From Amblyomma americanum (taxonomy: Eukaryota; Arthropoda; Arachnida; Ixodida; Ixodidae), in NCBI RefSeq assembly GCF_052857255.1, contig NC_135502.1, forward strand, positions 188,353,806 to 188,417,805: 64,000 bases of DNA. The letters are read 5' to 3'. Both the position numbers and the translations under genes were made by a program. Shown piece after piece: positions 42,640-54,195 of the stretch (the first letter of the stretch is position 1; each line of letters starts with the position of its first letter). The notes beneath the pieces were generated by a model. It did no database searches. It was not told the origin of the DNA and worked only from the letters and a program-made list of their open reading frames with translations.

Positions 42640-44624
42640 CGTACTCCGGTTGAGACTACTCGATCGCACTCGTTCTCATTTGGAATGGCCAGTAAGTGGC
42701 AGAAATACGGGCGGCTGAACCGGGAGGTCAGCGAATTTTTGCCGCAACATTTCCTCCCCCGCCGATGGCGACCTTGGGCCTTCCACTACGGCACCCGAAG
42801 ACAGTGAAATCGATTCCGACAATGCGGACACACGCAGAAGGCCCGAAGAATGCTCTGAAGCATCCGCAGGACGAATCGGCGTTTCTGAATGCTTTCACTT
42901 GCCAGCCGATTCTGATGAAAGTGCTAAATATTTGTGTTCGTCCGAGGAGGATCCGTCTACCGCTCAAAAAAGCACAGAAGCAAGCCCCTCAACGACAGAA
43001 GCTGCATGAGAGCTAGCGGACATAGCTCTGAAGCATTCACTCACCCATTCGGCAGTCAATGACCTCTGTCTGCTTTTGCGTCGCCTTGTCCATCCGCTAC
43101 CTCGTGACGCTCGCACGTTACTGATGACTGAGCGAACAACAGCTGATGTTCTTAACAACTACGGGCATTTTGGCCTACGAAGCAAGATGATTGAAAGAGT
43201 GAATAACGGTCTTTGCGATGTTGCAGGTACTAACGTTGACCTCCACGTGAACATCGACGGATTATCGATATTCAAGAGCTCCTCGCAGGCTTCTGGGTTT
43301 TGCTGTGTTCAGTGGCGAATGCAGTTGACAGCCGACCATTTGTTGTCTCTATCTATTGTGGCAAATGAAGCCTACAAATATTGAATAGTTTTTGCGACCA
43401 TCTCTATAAGAAATGAAAAGTATGAAAGCTTCTGGTGTCATCATCAAAGGTGTATGTCACAGTGTTTCTCTTGCTGCAGTAATCTGTGATGCGCCAGCCT
43501 GTTCTTATGTCAAATGTACCAACTGGTACTGGTTATTACGGTTGTGACCGCTGCACACAGAAAGGAGAAAGAATTCAGCACAGGCAAGCATTCCCCATGT
43601 GTGCTGCTTTTAGGAATCGAATCGCAGACATGATTCTTTCCGCACAATGGCCGACGCTGGCCACCACCACGCTGCAAGTCCACTTTTGGAGTTGCATGTG
43701 GACGTGGTGAAACACTTTCCTGTGGATTACGTGCACACGATGTGCTTGAGAGTGGTCCGTAAGATGCTGCAGACGCGGACATTGGACCATTGCCGCATTG
43801 TCTCGGCGCACAGCAGCAGAGCATTATGAGTGCCAAGACTGCAGCAAACAAGTCTGCCCTCTGAATTTGCTTGGCAGCCCAGAGGCCTTGTTGAATTGGA
43901 CCGATGGAAGGCAGTGGAGTTTAGGTCCTTCCTTCTCTAGACTGCCCCTGAGGTGCTACGCTGTTTGCTGGACGACAACCAATACAAACACTTCCTCTGC
44001 CTTCATGTGACGATATGGGTTCTGCTTAGTGATGTTCTTGCGACAGAGATGAACAAGGTTGCCTCAGATCTTCTAAAGTATTTTTCACAGCAGTGTGGGG
44101 TTCTTTATGGACCCCAGTTTCTGATCTACAGTGTACACATGCTGTGTCACATTGCGGATGAAGCCTTAATTTGTGGTCCGCTGGACAATGCTAGTTCCTT
44201 CCCATTTGAGAACAGTTTGGTGTGAGTTAAACGGTTGTTGTGCACCAGCAGAAAGCCACTTGGACCGGTGAGCCGCAGATTGTCCGAGTTGGCTTCTTCA
44301 CCGAGAGAACTCCCACCGACTGTGCGCTCGACAGATGTATCATCCTCGAAAGGAGGTGTAGAGAAGGACTCGTGTTGCTTACTAAGCAATGGCAGCATTG
44401 TCAGTCTGTCAGACGTGTCTCCGAAGTTCCTTCTTGGCCATGAGTTTCTTCTTGGTAGGAACTTCTTCTATGCTCCGTTTCCATCAGAACAGCTCAAGAT
44501 TTTCTGCTCAGAGAATGCTTCACATGAGATAAGGATGTGGCCTGAGGGTTCATTCCGCTTGAAATGTGCGAAAGTTGTGTGGAAGACTGCGTTTATTTTG
44601 TATCCTCTCCTTCATTATAATTAA
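42640..44624 (+). pseudogene. En/Spm-like (animal Tnp2-type) transposase relic
   Basis: Successive plus frames give LRRLVHPLPRDARTLL, YGHFGLRSKMIERV, VDLHVNIDGLSIFKSS, AVICDAPA then (shifted) TGYYGCDRCTQKGER, SPLLELHVDVVKHFPVDYVH, RWKAVEFRSFLL-stop, HFLCLHVTIWVLLS and FPFENSLV. This order is that of a transposase family widespread in arthropods that I place with En/Spm-like elements. At least two frameshifts and several stops (for example TAG where FLLY-TxPEVL is expected, about 43942) show decay. It begins 240 bp after the Harbinger right end. No TIRs were found. Superfamily assignment is from memory and moderately sure. Confidence 0.68.
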
Positions 44625-45098
44625 TAGCTAAGACTATATTACAATTTATCTTGAGCATTGTGTTCCATCTTCATAGACAGCAGAAGTCTATCATGGTAGA
44701 AGTGTATTCTCAGTGCTGTTTTTCCACTCCATTATCATATTTAGCAGAAGTGTATCTTGGCTTTGTGTATCATAGGTAGTAGCTGTGTACTTTGAGTGTT
44801 GTTATATCAAAGCTGTATTATCTGAGTGTTTTGCTTAACTGAGCGTTGGGAGTTGCAGGCAGTAAAAATAGCATTTATTGTTCTGTTCAAACACAATAGA
44901 CACTTTTGTGTATCTTTTTCATGAGTTTTAGTGATAACGGTATAGTAAACATGTTACCTATGCTCTTTAGGTTGTAGACACGTGCTTCATGTCTTTCTAG
45001 TGTCCACTGAACTGAGGACGTTTTCTGGTTAGTGTTCACAGATATGCTATGTCGGTCTGGTTACATAGGTGTGGTTGAGGTGAACCAACTGATGGGTT
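44625..45098. other. Intergenic, no recognised feature
   Basis: T-rich 3' flank of the transposase relic; repeated words such as AGCAGAAGTGTATC occur but no clear repeat unit. Confidence 0.4.
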
Positions 45099-45188
45099 GT
45101 AGAGGAAAAAACCACAACTTCAGACAGGACGTAAGACCACTTCTCAGTCTCGCGTCCTGTTTGAAGTTGCGGTTTCTTTTTCCTCTAC
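45099..45188. repeat. Imperfect foldback hairpin
   Basis: GTAGAGGAAAAAACCACAAC on the left and its near complement ending GTTTCTTTTTCCTCTAC on the right form arms of about 38-41 bases with a short loop near 45140. An RNA from either strand would fold into a long stem. No gene association is seen. Confidence 0.6.
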
Positions 45189-45620
45189 ATCATTTCTGGC
45201 CAAGTGGCAAAAACATTCTCCCTGTAAAACATGGGTCCGCTGCATAGAAAACTGAGAGGCGACACGCTGTGTAATGTGGGCTGTCTGCTTAGTGTTAACC
45301 GCGGTTGCAGGCCCATGCGCCTGGCACGTTGCTTCGCTCGAATTGCAGCACAGCCGATGCATTGTTGGTGTAGCTGGGACTATCTATGAACTTTTATCGG
45401 GCCAGAAATAAAAGCCCTCCTCTCTTAGGGTTGTTATCTCTATCTCCAGAGCTTCGGTTAGCACAGCCCCAATATGTCCTGCTTCTGCTACTATTTGACA
45501 GCATCAGTTTGCACAAAATCGGTGTTAAATACCCCTTGTCTAGATTACCAGTGCCCCTTGTGTTACTGCTTTACTGTGATAGTGCCTTCTTATCTAGTAC
45601 AAGTGATGCTGCATGATTTC
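45189..45620. other. Intergenic, no recognised feature
   Basis: No motif recognised between the foldback and the PLE fragment. Confidence 0.4.
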
Positions 45621-46015
45621 GCATTATGATACATCGTTCTGGCGAACGAAAAACACGGACGAAGGAAGAACAGACACACAATCGCCGGCTATTGTGCTTA
45701 GAAGAAAGGAACTAGATAATCTGAAGGCTAACGGTGTTGATCGTGTCAGCTAGGCACAGAAATTGTGGGCGATTTGCATGAAGGCACGTGTGCGATATGA
45801 AACCTGTGGCTCTGGTTGATTGCCTTTTGGTTTTCCCGATTTTGTGCTTTTGATATCAGTTACCTGGTGGTCACATGTGTACATATAGGACTGGTTTCTG
45901 TGAATAAACTTCAGTTGATGCCGGCGATTGTGTGTCTGTTCTTCCTTCGTCCGTGTTTTTCGTGCGCCAGAACGATGCATCATAATGCGACTGTGAACCA
46001 ACTAGCCCGGCTGTC
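45621..46015 (+). mobile_element. PLE 3' end with 69-bp inverted leader arms
   Basis: Arms 45621-45689 and 45920-45988 are inverted and match at 67 of 69 positions. The right arm is followed by GAACCAACTAGCCC, the leader end also seen in other PLE modules here. Between the arms the plus strand reads LRRKELDNLKANGVD then a stop, a plausible end of a PLE endonuclease, and a 3' UTR with AATAAA near 45903. So the insertion comprises an inverted leader piece, the element's 3' end and a leader piece in normal orientation. Confidence 0.65.
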
Positions 46016-46262
46016 TACGCTTAGTGCATGATTTCCCCTCTTTCACTTTATGTGCTACGTAAATGAAGTGTTTTCGTGGTGCGCGTTGCCGCTTTTGGTA
46101 CTCGGTGTTTTTGTTCTTATTGCAGGCTTTGTGTTCTTTGCCTGTGCACTGTTTCAGGGTCGTCACTGTGTCATTCGCCGCTTAACGTTGTTGGTGGAGG
46201 AGCCGGGTGTACGACTGCGACATGAAGCTTGAAGTATTCAGACCGGCACATAGTCACATAGG

Positions 46263-46894
46263 ATGGCTAGCGCTCCTTTCGTAGTCATGGTGTCACCCTG
46301 ATACCCCGGCATGCTTGGAATTTACGACACGGATGTTGATGACTCGCTCTGCTCATGCGTGCCAGCCATCATCTATAACACGTGGGACCCTACCCTGATG
46401 CCGGCGAATGTCATCTTTTACCTTACCGGCACTGCCAGGGTGTAATATGAAACACATGAGAATGAGCTCATGAGCCGGGACACCTGTGAGGAAAAACTAC
46501 GCATATTATTTGCAAAACCTGATGCATGGAAGGTAACCTGGAAACAACAGCTTTCGTCGCGCGTCCAGTCCGCCACAGAGGGCTACTTACCTACATTCTT
46601 TATGTCCTGGGGCTTCGCCACAAAGTGGAGGTTGCTTTGACTCAATCAGACAACGTGGGCTGCAGTAGCATTGTGCATGATGCTTTTCATTTGCTTGTCT
46701 GCAAGGACTGCACTATCATTAACTCCATCAAGGAGTGCCATCGCTTCGATAAAATTGAAAGCTGCTGTATTCCGCGGCTGTTTTCTCGGCTTTCTAACAC
46801 AGTAGCAACCTCTTCCTCTGAGGACCAGCAGCTACCACCATGTCCACTCTTTGAAATTCCTGCCCTCGCAGACGCAGTCGCAAGGATTGTATGA
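46263..46894 (+). pseudogene. Gypsy gag remnant
   Basis: From ATG 46263 a stop occurs after 12 codons. Then, in shifting frames, come VIFYLTGTARV-stop-YETHE, CEEKLRILFAKPDAW, DAFHLLVCKDCTIINSIKECHRF and FSRLSNTVATSS. This matches the capsid-like Gag of tick/arthropod Gypsy elements (retrotransposon gag domain). It would form the particle shell. Multiple stops make it non-functional. Confidence 0.65.
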
Positions 46895-47389
46895 CTTTAA
46901 TTAAAGGCCTTTGTGCCTATCCCCGTCATATGCCTCTGCCTATCGTGTTGCTCATCGAGGCATTCGTGTAGCAAGAAGTTGCCAACTGCAACCTCAATCC
47001 GGCAGTGTGTGTGATCTTGGTAGCCCAGCTGGCACTGAGGTTCCAACCACCAGTATCCACCCCCAATGTTTCTCCTGAATCCCGCAGACAACCGACCAAA
47101 CCGCTTTCACTACTCTCACTTAAGCTACACTGCTCGGCACTGCTGCAGCCCCTAGTCACATCCTTACGGCAACTCCACTAGTCGCTCTCCATGCTTTTCA
47201 CCTCCCCACAGTGCCTTCACCTCTAGCTCCCGCCCAGACTTTTCCTTCTGCTTCTCATCACAAGCTTCACCACAGACCTCAGAGGCATGCTTCTCGCCAA
47301 TTTTCCCTCTTGTTGTCGCTTCTAGGCTGTTGCTCTCAATCCCCACCGTCGCCTCATCTCGCTCAGATCTGGAAAATTAGCTGATGCAG

Positions 47390-48645
47390 CCCCCAGAGGT
47401 GACGCTGCATATATGCTTTCATCGACACTGGCATGGATGAGTCCGTGATGAGCTCCAACTTTCACCCCTGCCATCGCTATGTCCTTATTTCTGCGACATC
47501 TTGTCTGTGCATTGTGGATACTGGCATTCTTGTTGCTGACGGCCAATGCAGCGCTCGTTTTGCTACTGCTGGCCACGGCACTCCAGCTTGTTTGGCCGTT
47601 TGACACATGTGCGAAGATGATCTGATTCTCGGTTTAGATTTCCTGTTGGAACATTCACTTCTCATTGGCTGCTTATAGGAGGACCATGTTGAGGTCTCAT
47701 TTTTCGATAACTGCCTTGTGGGTTTCGCATCTTTATTATGCTCGGAAGATAATGATTTCCTGCTATCTCAAACTGCGTTCTTTGTTGCCCTGTACCCATT
47801 GCGGCCGGTCCCTGATGGTCACTATATGGTTGCACCTATTCTAGATATACTGCACATCTGCAACGTTGCGCTGCCCCTTACGTTTGCCCCCTTACGTTTG
47901 CTGCTGTCAAGGCCAACACATTTTTCCTATCAGTTCTGAATTTCAGCTTCTGCACTTTTGTACTTCCATCCGGAATCTGTGTGACCATGCTTTCTCGCCT
48001 TTCTTGTTGCCAAGTCGCTGCATTAGATGCTAACCTAGTTCGCGGCCCCGATGCCACCTGCCAGCATTTCCCTTTCTCAACAGACGTGTTCACTACCATG
48101 TAAGCCACTGCACCTCCCCTGCATAATCTGCCCAGCTTTTCACACTTCTCTCGTCTTTTTTGGACATTTTTAATCTGCATAAAGCTACCCTCGGTCAAGC
48201 TGTCACACATCACACAGGAACTAGTGGTGCCCGTCCTGACTGCTGGCACTCCTACCGTATGCCCCACCCCATGCGCCAGGTTTCCTGAAACGAGGTAGTA
48301 AACATGCTTGCCAAGAACATTACTGAGCCTTCCCGCAGCCCTTGGGGCTAACCAATCATCCTCTAAAAAATATGGCTCTTGGCAGTTCTGTGTGAATTAC
48401 CGACACCTCAATAAGTATAACCAAAAAAGATGTCTAGCCATTGCCACGAATCAATGACACCCTTGATTGTCTCTAAAGAGCCAAATTTTTCTCCTCCACT
48501 TGCCCGTGCCCTGGCAGTAGGCAAATTGCCAAGGATGAACAAGACCGTGAGAAGACGGGATTTGTTGTGCCTGTTGGGCTGTATGAATTTAAGGTTATAC
48601 CTTTCGGCTCATGCAATGCCCCTGCCACCGGCAAACACATTATAG
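47390..48645 (+). pseudogene. Gypsy protease and RT start, heavily decayed
   Basis: Around 47400-47680 the plus strand gives FIDTGMDESVMS (the DTG active site), later DDLILGLDFLLEHS, the second half of a retropepsin. Between 48320 and 48645 traces of the RT N-terminus appear: EPSRSPWG, CVNYRHLNK-like and LYEFKV-PFG-like words in different frames with stops. The domain order fits the gag upstream. RT palm (YxDD) was not found. Confidence 0.55.
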
Positions 48646-48839
48646 GCACTAATAGCCCCCACCTAGCCCCTTAGCAGCACTCTTACCGTTATGCTCGCAA
48701 AATACATTTCACTGGATCTTCGGGACGGGGATATTGCTTTCTCTTGCGTTAGATTTGAAAAGAACTCTTCCCTTCATTGCACGTTGATTGCTCCCTATAG
48801 TGTATCGTTTGTACGTCTAAGAGCCCCCGTTACCTGTCG

Positions 48840-49210
48840 GCACTGCTTCCTACCTTTACTGCTGTACTTTCGGAATATGCCCACGACGTGATTGCCTGTT
48901 CCGACCAAGCCCACCGTCTAGCATGCTCCCGATTACTCGCCTCACAGATATCACAGCAGGACTATTACAATCGCCTTCATCACATGGTTTCTTTCACCCC
49001 TAGCTACCTTGTCCTGCTTTGGTCACTATCTCGCTGCATCGCGCTCTCTGTGCGGTGCTAGGTCACTGCCGTCACCTATGAGATCACTCCGGCCTTCTTG
49101 GAGACTACCTTACACCTACCACAACCTGATATTGCGCACCTCTTGTGCCTCACACCCTACCAATCGCTGTGCCCTGATGGGCCCCAATCTGACTACACTG
49201 CGACTATGTT
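48840..49210 (+). pseudogene. Gypsy pol C-terminal remnant
   Basis: The plus strand reads RLACSRLLASQISQQDYYNRL, then a block resembling the integrase tail (FTPSYLVLLWS) and VTAVTYEITPAF, typical of Gypsy integrase C-termini in which the enzyme contacts DNA. Frame changes and stops intervene. It lies directly before the presumed 3' LTR. Confidence 0.5.
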
Positions 49211-49384
49211 TTGTGCCCGGATCGCCGTGCTGCGGATAATCAGTGACATCGAAGCGACCGAAGTGTTTTCAGTTGCCGATGTTCCTGCTCTCAGTGCTCG
49301 CTGCTTTTGTTGTCAGTGCGGGTTTTTTGTTCATGGCCTGTGCACCATGTCCAAATCATTACTGTACCTTTCGTCACGTACCGT

Positions 49385-49790
49385 GTTTACTGTTGTAAGT
49401 CAACTTGAATGTAAGTCGACCTCCCCGCCGCGAAATATAATGTCCGAAACAAAAAAAGGACATTTCACAATGAAAATTTATTATCCAGAAGCTGCCCACT
49501 TGTGTCGTCCTCACTGGTGGTGCTGTTGTCATCACTGCTGTGGCCCACAACACATTTGTCATTCAGTGAAATTCCACACTTTGCAAACAACTGGATCATG
49601 ACGTCACGTGAAACAACCGCCCATGCCGAGAGTATCCACCGCACACAGCCGCCCGAGAGGGTGTACTCACGCACCCTGTTGGCGTAAGTTCCCTGCCTTC
49701 CAAAAAAGTCCCACGGAAATCTCTTCGCTTGGCATCACAGTCAAAATTTTTGCGCAAAATCCGCCGGCACTCCCACGCAGCACCCATTCA
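49385..49790 (-). pseudogene. pogo/Tigger-like transposase C-terminus
   Basis: Minus-strand frames give RELTPTGCVSTPSRAAVC and, one base out of phase (near 49635), VRWILSAWAVVSRDVMIQLFAKCGIS, then an acidic SSDDNSTTSEDD tail and a stop. The W-x2-AW-x-V-x-x-V--FxxCGIS pattern is the end of Tc1/pogo-type Tigger transposases (DDE superfamily endonuclease). It is followed by TTACATTCAAGTTGACTTACA, which looks like the element terminus. Only the last part of the gene remains. Confidence 0.62.
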
Positions 49791-49929
49791 GAAATGTTGA
49801 ACGGCTGGCCACTCGTGAAGTTTTTGTTTCTTCGACAAAAATAATGCTCGCCCTGCAGTGAATAAACACCAAATGCTTTTTGGACCGGAGATCTTCTGAT
49901 GACGGACGAAGCATGTGGCTGGCACTCAA

Positions 49930-50652
49930 GGGAAACGTGCTAACACCAAGAACTGAGGAGCAAACCTAACGCATGAAAAACGCGTATTCAAAACAGAGCT
50001 TAAATCATGGACTTCGAGAGTACAGCACAGGCATTGAATCATTATAAACATGTGGATTTCTGGCTAAAAATTGCAGGCATTATGAGTTTGAGCCGATCAA
50101 CGGCGCTACACATCTGCTTGGTTGGGGAGGCGCCTAGTTACAATGGGAAATCTGTAAAACCTTCCACATTATAGGGAAGGTGAAAATCGTTTAGCAAGCA
50201 ATATATTACTTTGTCACGAATGGAGTTGGTATATGCCAGTGGCAGTCTGCCTTGTGTGTTTAGAAAGCAATATCTCTTGTATTTTCCATGTTTTTCTGTT
50301 AATTCCAGTGCAGTGTACACATGTTCTGTTGAACTCTACATGTTGGTCTTTAAACAAGGTAATCAATTTAGTTATCTTTTTACTGCACCACCTGTCTGTA
50401 CTTCTTCGTCCCCATCTGAAGTTGTAATCTTTCATTATATAATGATATTTATGCTATTCTTATATATGTCATATGGGCAGCTTTGCTAGTCCAAAAATGA
50501 TGCTTAGTCTATGAAGGATATTGTAGGAAATTGTCCCAGATAAGACCAGCTGGAGCCCTATAACATGCATAAAAATTGCAGGGCAAATGGTTACTATTAT
50601 ATTTTGACTCTACAAAAATTCTGCTACCTTATCTGGGCTCCATCCAACGACC
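49930..50652. other. Intergenic, no recognised feature
   Basis: AT-rich with short frames on both strands; no motif recognised. Confidence 0.4.
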
Positions 50653-52217
50653 TTAAAGGGAAGCTGAAGCGCTTTTCGAAAAAAATGAGTTCTCTACTTA
50701 TAGCTTTTAGTCCGCTGAAAAAGAATATCTCATTCAAAAATAGCAGAAATAAACGCAAAAAGCTGTTTTTTAGAAGAAAATGCGCCCCATCGCCTCAGGT
50801 CCCCGAGAGAACGCCGCTCTTGCCCGCGATTGGTCGGGACCGTCATGACGTCATCCACAGGGATCTCCGGCCGGCACCGATGACGCTGCTGCGTAGCGCG
50901 TGGCTTCAGCTGGCTTTTAAGAACTACGTTTTGGAAATTATGAATAAATCAAGCAGTGTTGAACAGTTTGGACTTTCGCCATGCATGTTCGAGCCATCAG
51001 CAGCTTTAGAAAACGGCGGAACCAACGACGCCGCGGAGTGCGCCGGCAGCGAAAGTTAAGTCGCGACATCTTCACGTGCTGGAAATCTCGACTGAATGGG
51101 TGTGTGGATGACAGTTTTTATTTCCACCGTAAATGGAGACCCTTTACTACTCACCGCCCCCGGCACGCAGGCCGGGAGAGCGGGGACCGGAGCCTCCATG
51201 ACTGAAGGCTAACAAAAAGATTTTATCTCTTCGCAGCATCAGCCACAAGGTGGATTGGCTTGTTTCTGCCGAGCGGGTTCTTCGCTGCGCAGCAGGGCTC
51301 CCAGCTTTCGCTGCTATCAATATTTGCGTCGACTCCGGAGTAGTCGGGGCGGCATTCCCATATTCTCTGCTTCCGGGTAACCGTGGAACCGCCCCGCTGT
51401 CGGAACCTGGACGAGCGCGCGCAAACCTATTCCGAAATCGTTCTGAACTACAGACTACACAAGAGAAAACTGGTGCCACCGCCTGATAAGAAGCTAATAG
51501 AGAAGCAACATGGCGGCGCCTTCAAGCCGGAAATTTCGTTAACCCAGTATGCGCCTTTCACTTCCTACCAGGGTAACACGAAAACCAAATCTCGACTGAT
51601 ACGTATGTTTTGCATAGGTGCATGCGCGCGCATATCTTTTGTATAGGTGCAAGTGGCAATAAAAAAAAAACTGAATTGCGCCGAAACGTTGTTGTGTACC
51701 GCTGCTTCATAAAAGCCTAGCCACCAACTTTCTTTTCGGTGACAGTCTGTATGTGTCTTTTGTTCCTGCGTCTTTTTTCGCTGTTTTTTTTCTCTTGGCC
51801 AACTTCTTGCAACGCCTGCAAACGTGATGTAATTCAGATCACCGGCATGCTTACACGAGTCGCGCTGGGTAAATCATTTGTCTGTTCATTTATTTATAGT
51901 TACTCGCCTAACTACTCCCGAAGGCCTTTTAGAACTACAAAAGAATGCCAAAATGGATGAGTTGGAGTGGGTGCACTGCTGTACTGTAGCGCGAAGAGTC
52001 GAGGTGACCGGGAGGAAGGTCCCGTCTGTGCTTTCCTTCTTTCGTATGTTCGGGCTACTGTTCTACCATGAAACTTCTGCGCTTACTCCCGTGTATTGTT
52101 TTTTTTTTTTGCATGCTGAAGACGCTTTTGAGCAATCATTATGGCTGTGTTTCGGAGCTCCCAGTGCTGCTCATCAAACTAGTGTGCTGCGAGATATATA
52201 TAGTTGCAGTTGCGCAT

Positions 52218-54195
52218 CGAGGTAGCCAGCAGAATAATGAAATACTTAACGGAGCACAACTTCTTTTCCCCTAATCAGCATGGTTTCCTGCATGGTCGTT
52301 CGTGTGAGACGCAGTTGTTTGAATTAATAACCGACCTTCATCATGCTGTGCACGATAAAATAAGGAATGACGTTATATTTATTGATTTCGCGAAAGCGTT
52401 TGATAAGGTACGCCATTACCGTTTCTTACTGAAGGCATATTCTCTCAACATTAACAAGCATATTATCGCCTGGATTACTAACTTTCTTACCAATCGTTAC
52501 CAATATGTCTGTGTAAATGGGCGTTGTTCTTCCCCAACCATGGTAAAATCTGGTGTGCCGCAAGGCTCCGTGCTTGGACCAATTTTATTTCTGATCTACA
52601 TTAATGATATAAGTGAATTTATTACCTCCACTACTAGATTATTTGCTGATGACTGCGTTATATATAGACAGATTACCAACCATGAGGACACCAACTCTCT
52701 GCAGTCAGACCTGAACAGAATCACCACTTGGTGTGAACAGTGGCAAATGCAAATTAACGTCTCTAAAACAAAGACTATAGAATTCGCCACGAATAATCAG
52801 CTTCAAAATCATTGTTATTCCTGAATAGTATTCCCATTGAGAATGTCTGTACAGCCAAATACCTAGTGTTCATTTTTCGTCTGATCTAACATGGAATAAC
52901 CATATCTATGCTATTGTCAGTAAATCATCTAAAGCACTTGGTTTCGTCAGACCTCACTTCATTTCATTTCATTTATTTCATTTATTTCTTCCTTAAAGGC
53001 CCGAAGGCATTACATAAGGAGGGGCTTACAAATGGGTTTGTGTAAATGCACTCATGATGAAAACATAGGCACAATGAACTTAACACTGGAACTGTAAACA
53101 CTAAAAAAACAATAAAAAATGGTGGATCAAGCGATTACAAAATGGTAAGCAAAAAAAAAAAGAAAAAAAGAAAAAGAAGAAAGAGACACAAAAATACAGG
53201 GAAAAAATGCAGGAAAAAGTACATGGCAACTGCAAGTTCACGTGTTCTGAAAATGACTAGTGAGTTTCGCGCGAAATGTTTTGCAATCGTTGCATGAAAC
53301 TATGTCGTTTGACAGGGAATACCAATGGGTTATTGCGTCAGGAAAAAAAGATCTGCTCATTGCTAAAGTACGACTCTTAATGCTGGCTATGGGGTGGCTG
53401 TGGCTGAGGCGACTGGAAGTTCGAATTGGTGGTTTCAGGAGGGGGTGCTTTGACGTCGGATGGTAAAAAAATCTGTGTAATAGGCAAAGGCGATAAATAA
53501 TGCACCAGGCTGATCCTGCCACCAAACTTTTATCCTACGCTACCCTCGTCCGCTCAAAAATAGAATACGTATCCCTAATTTGGAACCCGCATCAATTGTA
53601 CTTAATTCAAAAACAGGAATCAATACAAAATAAAGCAGCGAGATTTATAACTAAGAACTATTCACGTCAGTCCAGCATAACGGCAATCAAAGCATCGCTA
53701 AAGCTACCATCACTCGAAAAGAGAAGAATACTAGCACTATTATCACACTTTCACAGATTGTATTGCAGTCACTCTTCATTCGCTTCATACTATATTAGAC
53801 CCGCCCACCGTATCTTTCCGCGCTTAGATCATGCCCTGAAAATCGAACTTATGTTTGCACGCACCTATCTCTTTAGTCATTCACCATTGTTTCTTGCCGT
53901 TCACCACTGGAACAAGTTACCGGGTGAAATTGTCTTCACCTTAAATCATGACGCCTTTGTGCAAAAACTAAAGTGTTTTTTACAAATAAATTCTGATAGG
54001 TAGGCTTCATTCCTGCATATGCTCAACTTCGAATTTTCTGTACTTTTTTTCCTCATTTTGCCTGTTCTGTATTTGTGTTGCTTGTAGAGCTATGCACATG
54101 TGTACAGTATAGTTTATATGTAACTGTAACCCCCCCCCCCCCCCCTATGTAATGCCTGAAAAGGGCCTTTAGGTTATGTGAATAAAAAAAAATTA
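52218..54195 (+). pseudogene. 5'-truncated CR1/L2-like LINE, RT core and C-terminus, interrupted
   Basis: Starts inside RT: NFFSPNQHGFLHGRSCETQL, FIDFAKAFDKVRH, SGVPQGSVLGPILFLIYIND, RLFADDCVIY, WCEQWQMQINVSKTK. After 52824 the frame is broken, and at 52961-53502 an antisense LINE piece intervenes. The thumb resumes at 53503 (DPATKLLSYATLVRSKIEY, WNPHQLYLI, HHWNKLPGEIV) to a stop at 54001-54003. The 3' UTR includes a 17-base C run (about 54130-54146), TATGTAATGCCTGAAAAGGG and a GTGAATAAAAAAAAATTA tail. It is typical of a truncated insertion that was later hit by another LINE. Confidence 0.83.
52961..53502 (-). mobile_element. Antisense LINE 3' end nested in a LINE
   Basis: On the minus strand the sequence encodes RTLAMSRSFFPDAITHWYSL and NDIVSCNDCKTFRAKLTSHF then a stop, the usual end of a CR1/L2-like ORF2. 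A 3' UTR follows with GTAAGCCCCTCCTTATGTAATGCC, GGGCCTTTAAGG and a repeated AAATAAATGAAAT tail ending at 52961. The host LINE frame reads up to 52960 and resumes at 53503 within the same domain, so the insertion boundaries are well defined. Confidence 0.78.

Larger units (their letters stand above)
46050..49400 (+). mobile_element. Degenerate Gypsy LTR retrotransposon
   Basis: A 5' LTR remnant ends just before TGGTGGAGGAGCCGGGT (46192-46208), a primer-binding site sharing its first nine bases with the one at 27488. Gag, protease, RT and pol C-terminal fragments follow in order. From about 49255 the sequence (GAAGTGTTTTC, then GTTTTTTGTTCATGGCCTGTGCAC) resembles 46067-46150, giving a 3' LTR remnant. 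Most of RT, RNase H and integrase is missing or unreadable, and stops are frequent throughout. Confidence 0.68.

Noticed and set aside
51250..51560. LINE RNase H / C-terminal fragment (LDERAQTYSEIVLNYRLHKR region)
   Set aside because: The words faintly resemble the end of I/R1-like LINE proteins, but no adjacent RNase H or zinc-knuckle block could be read in the same strand and order.
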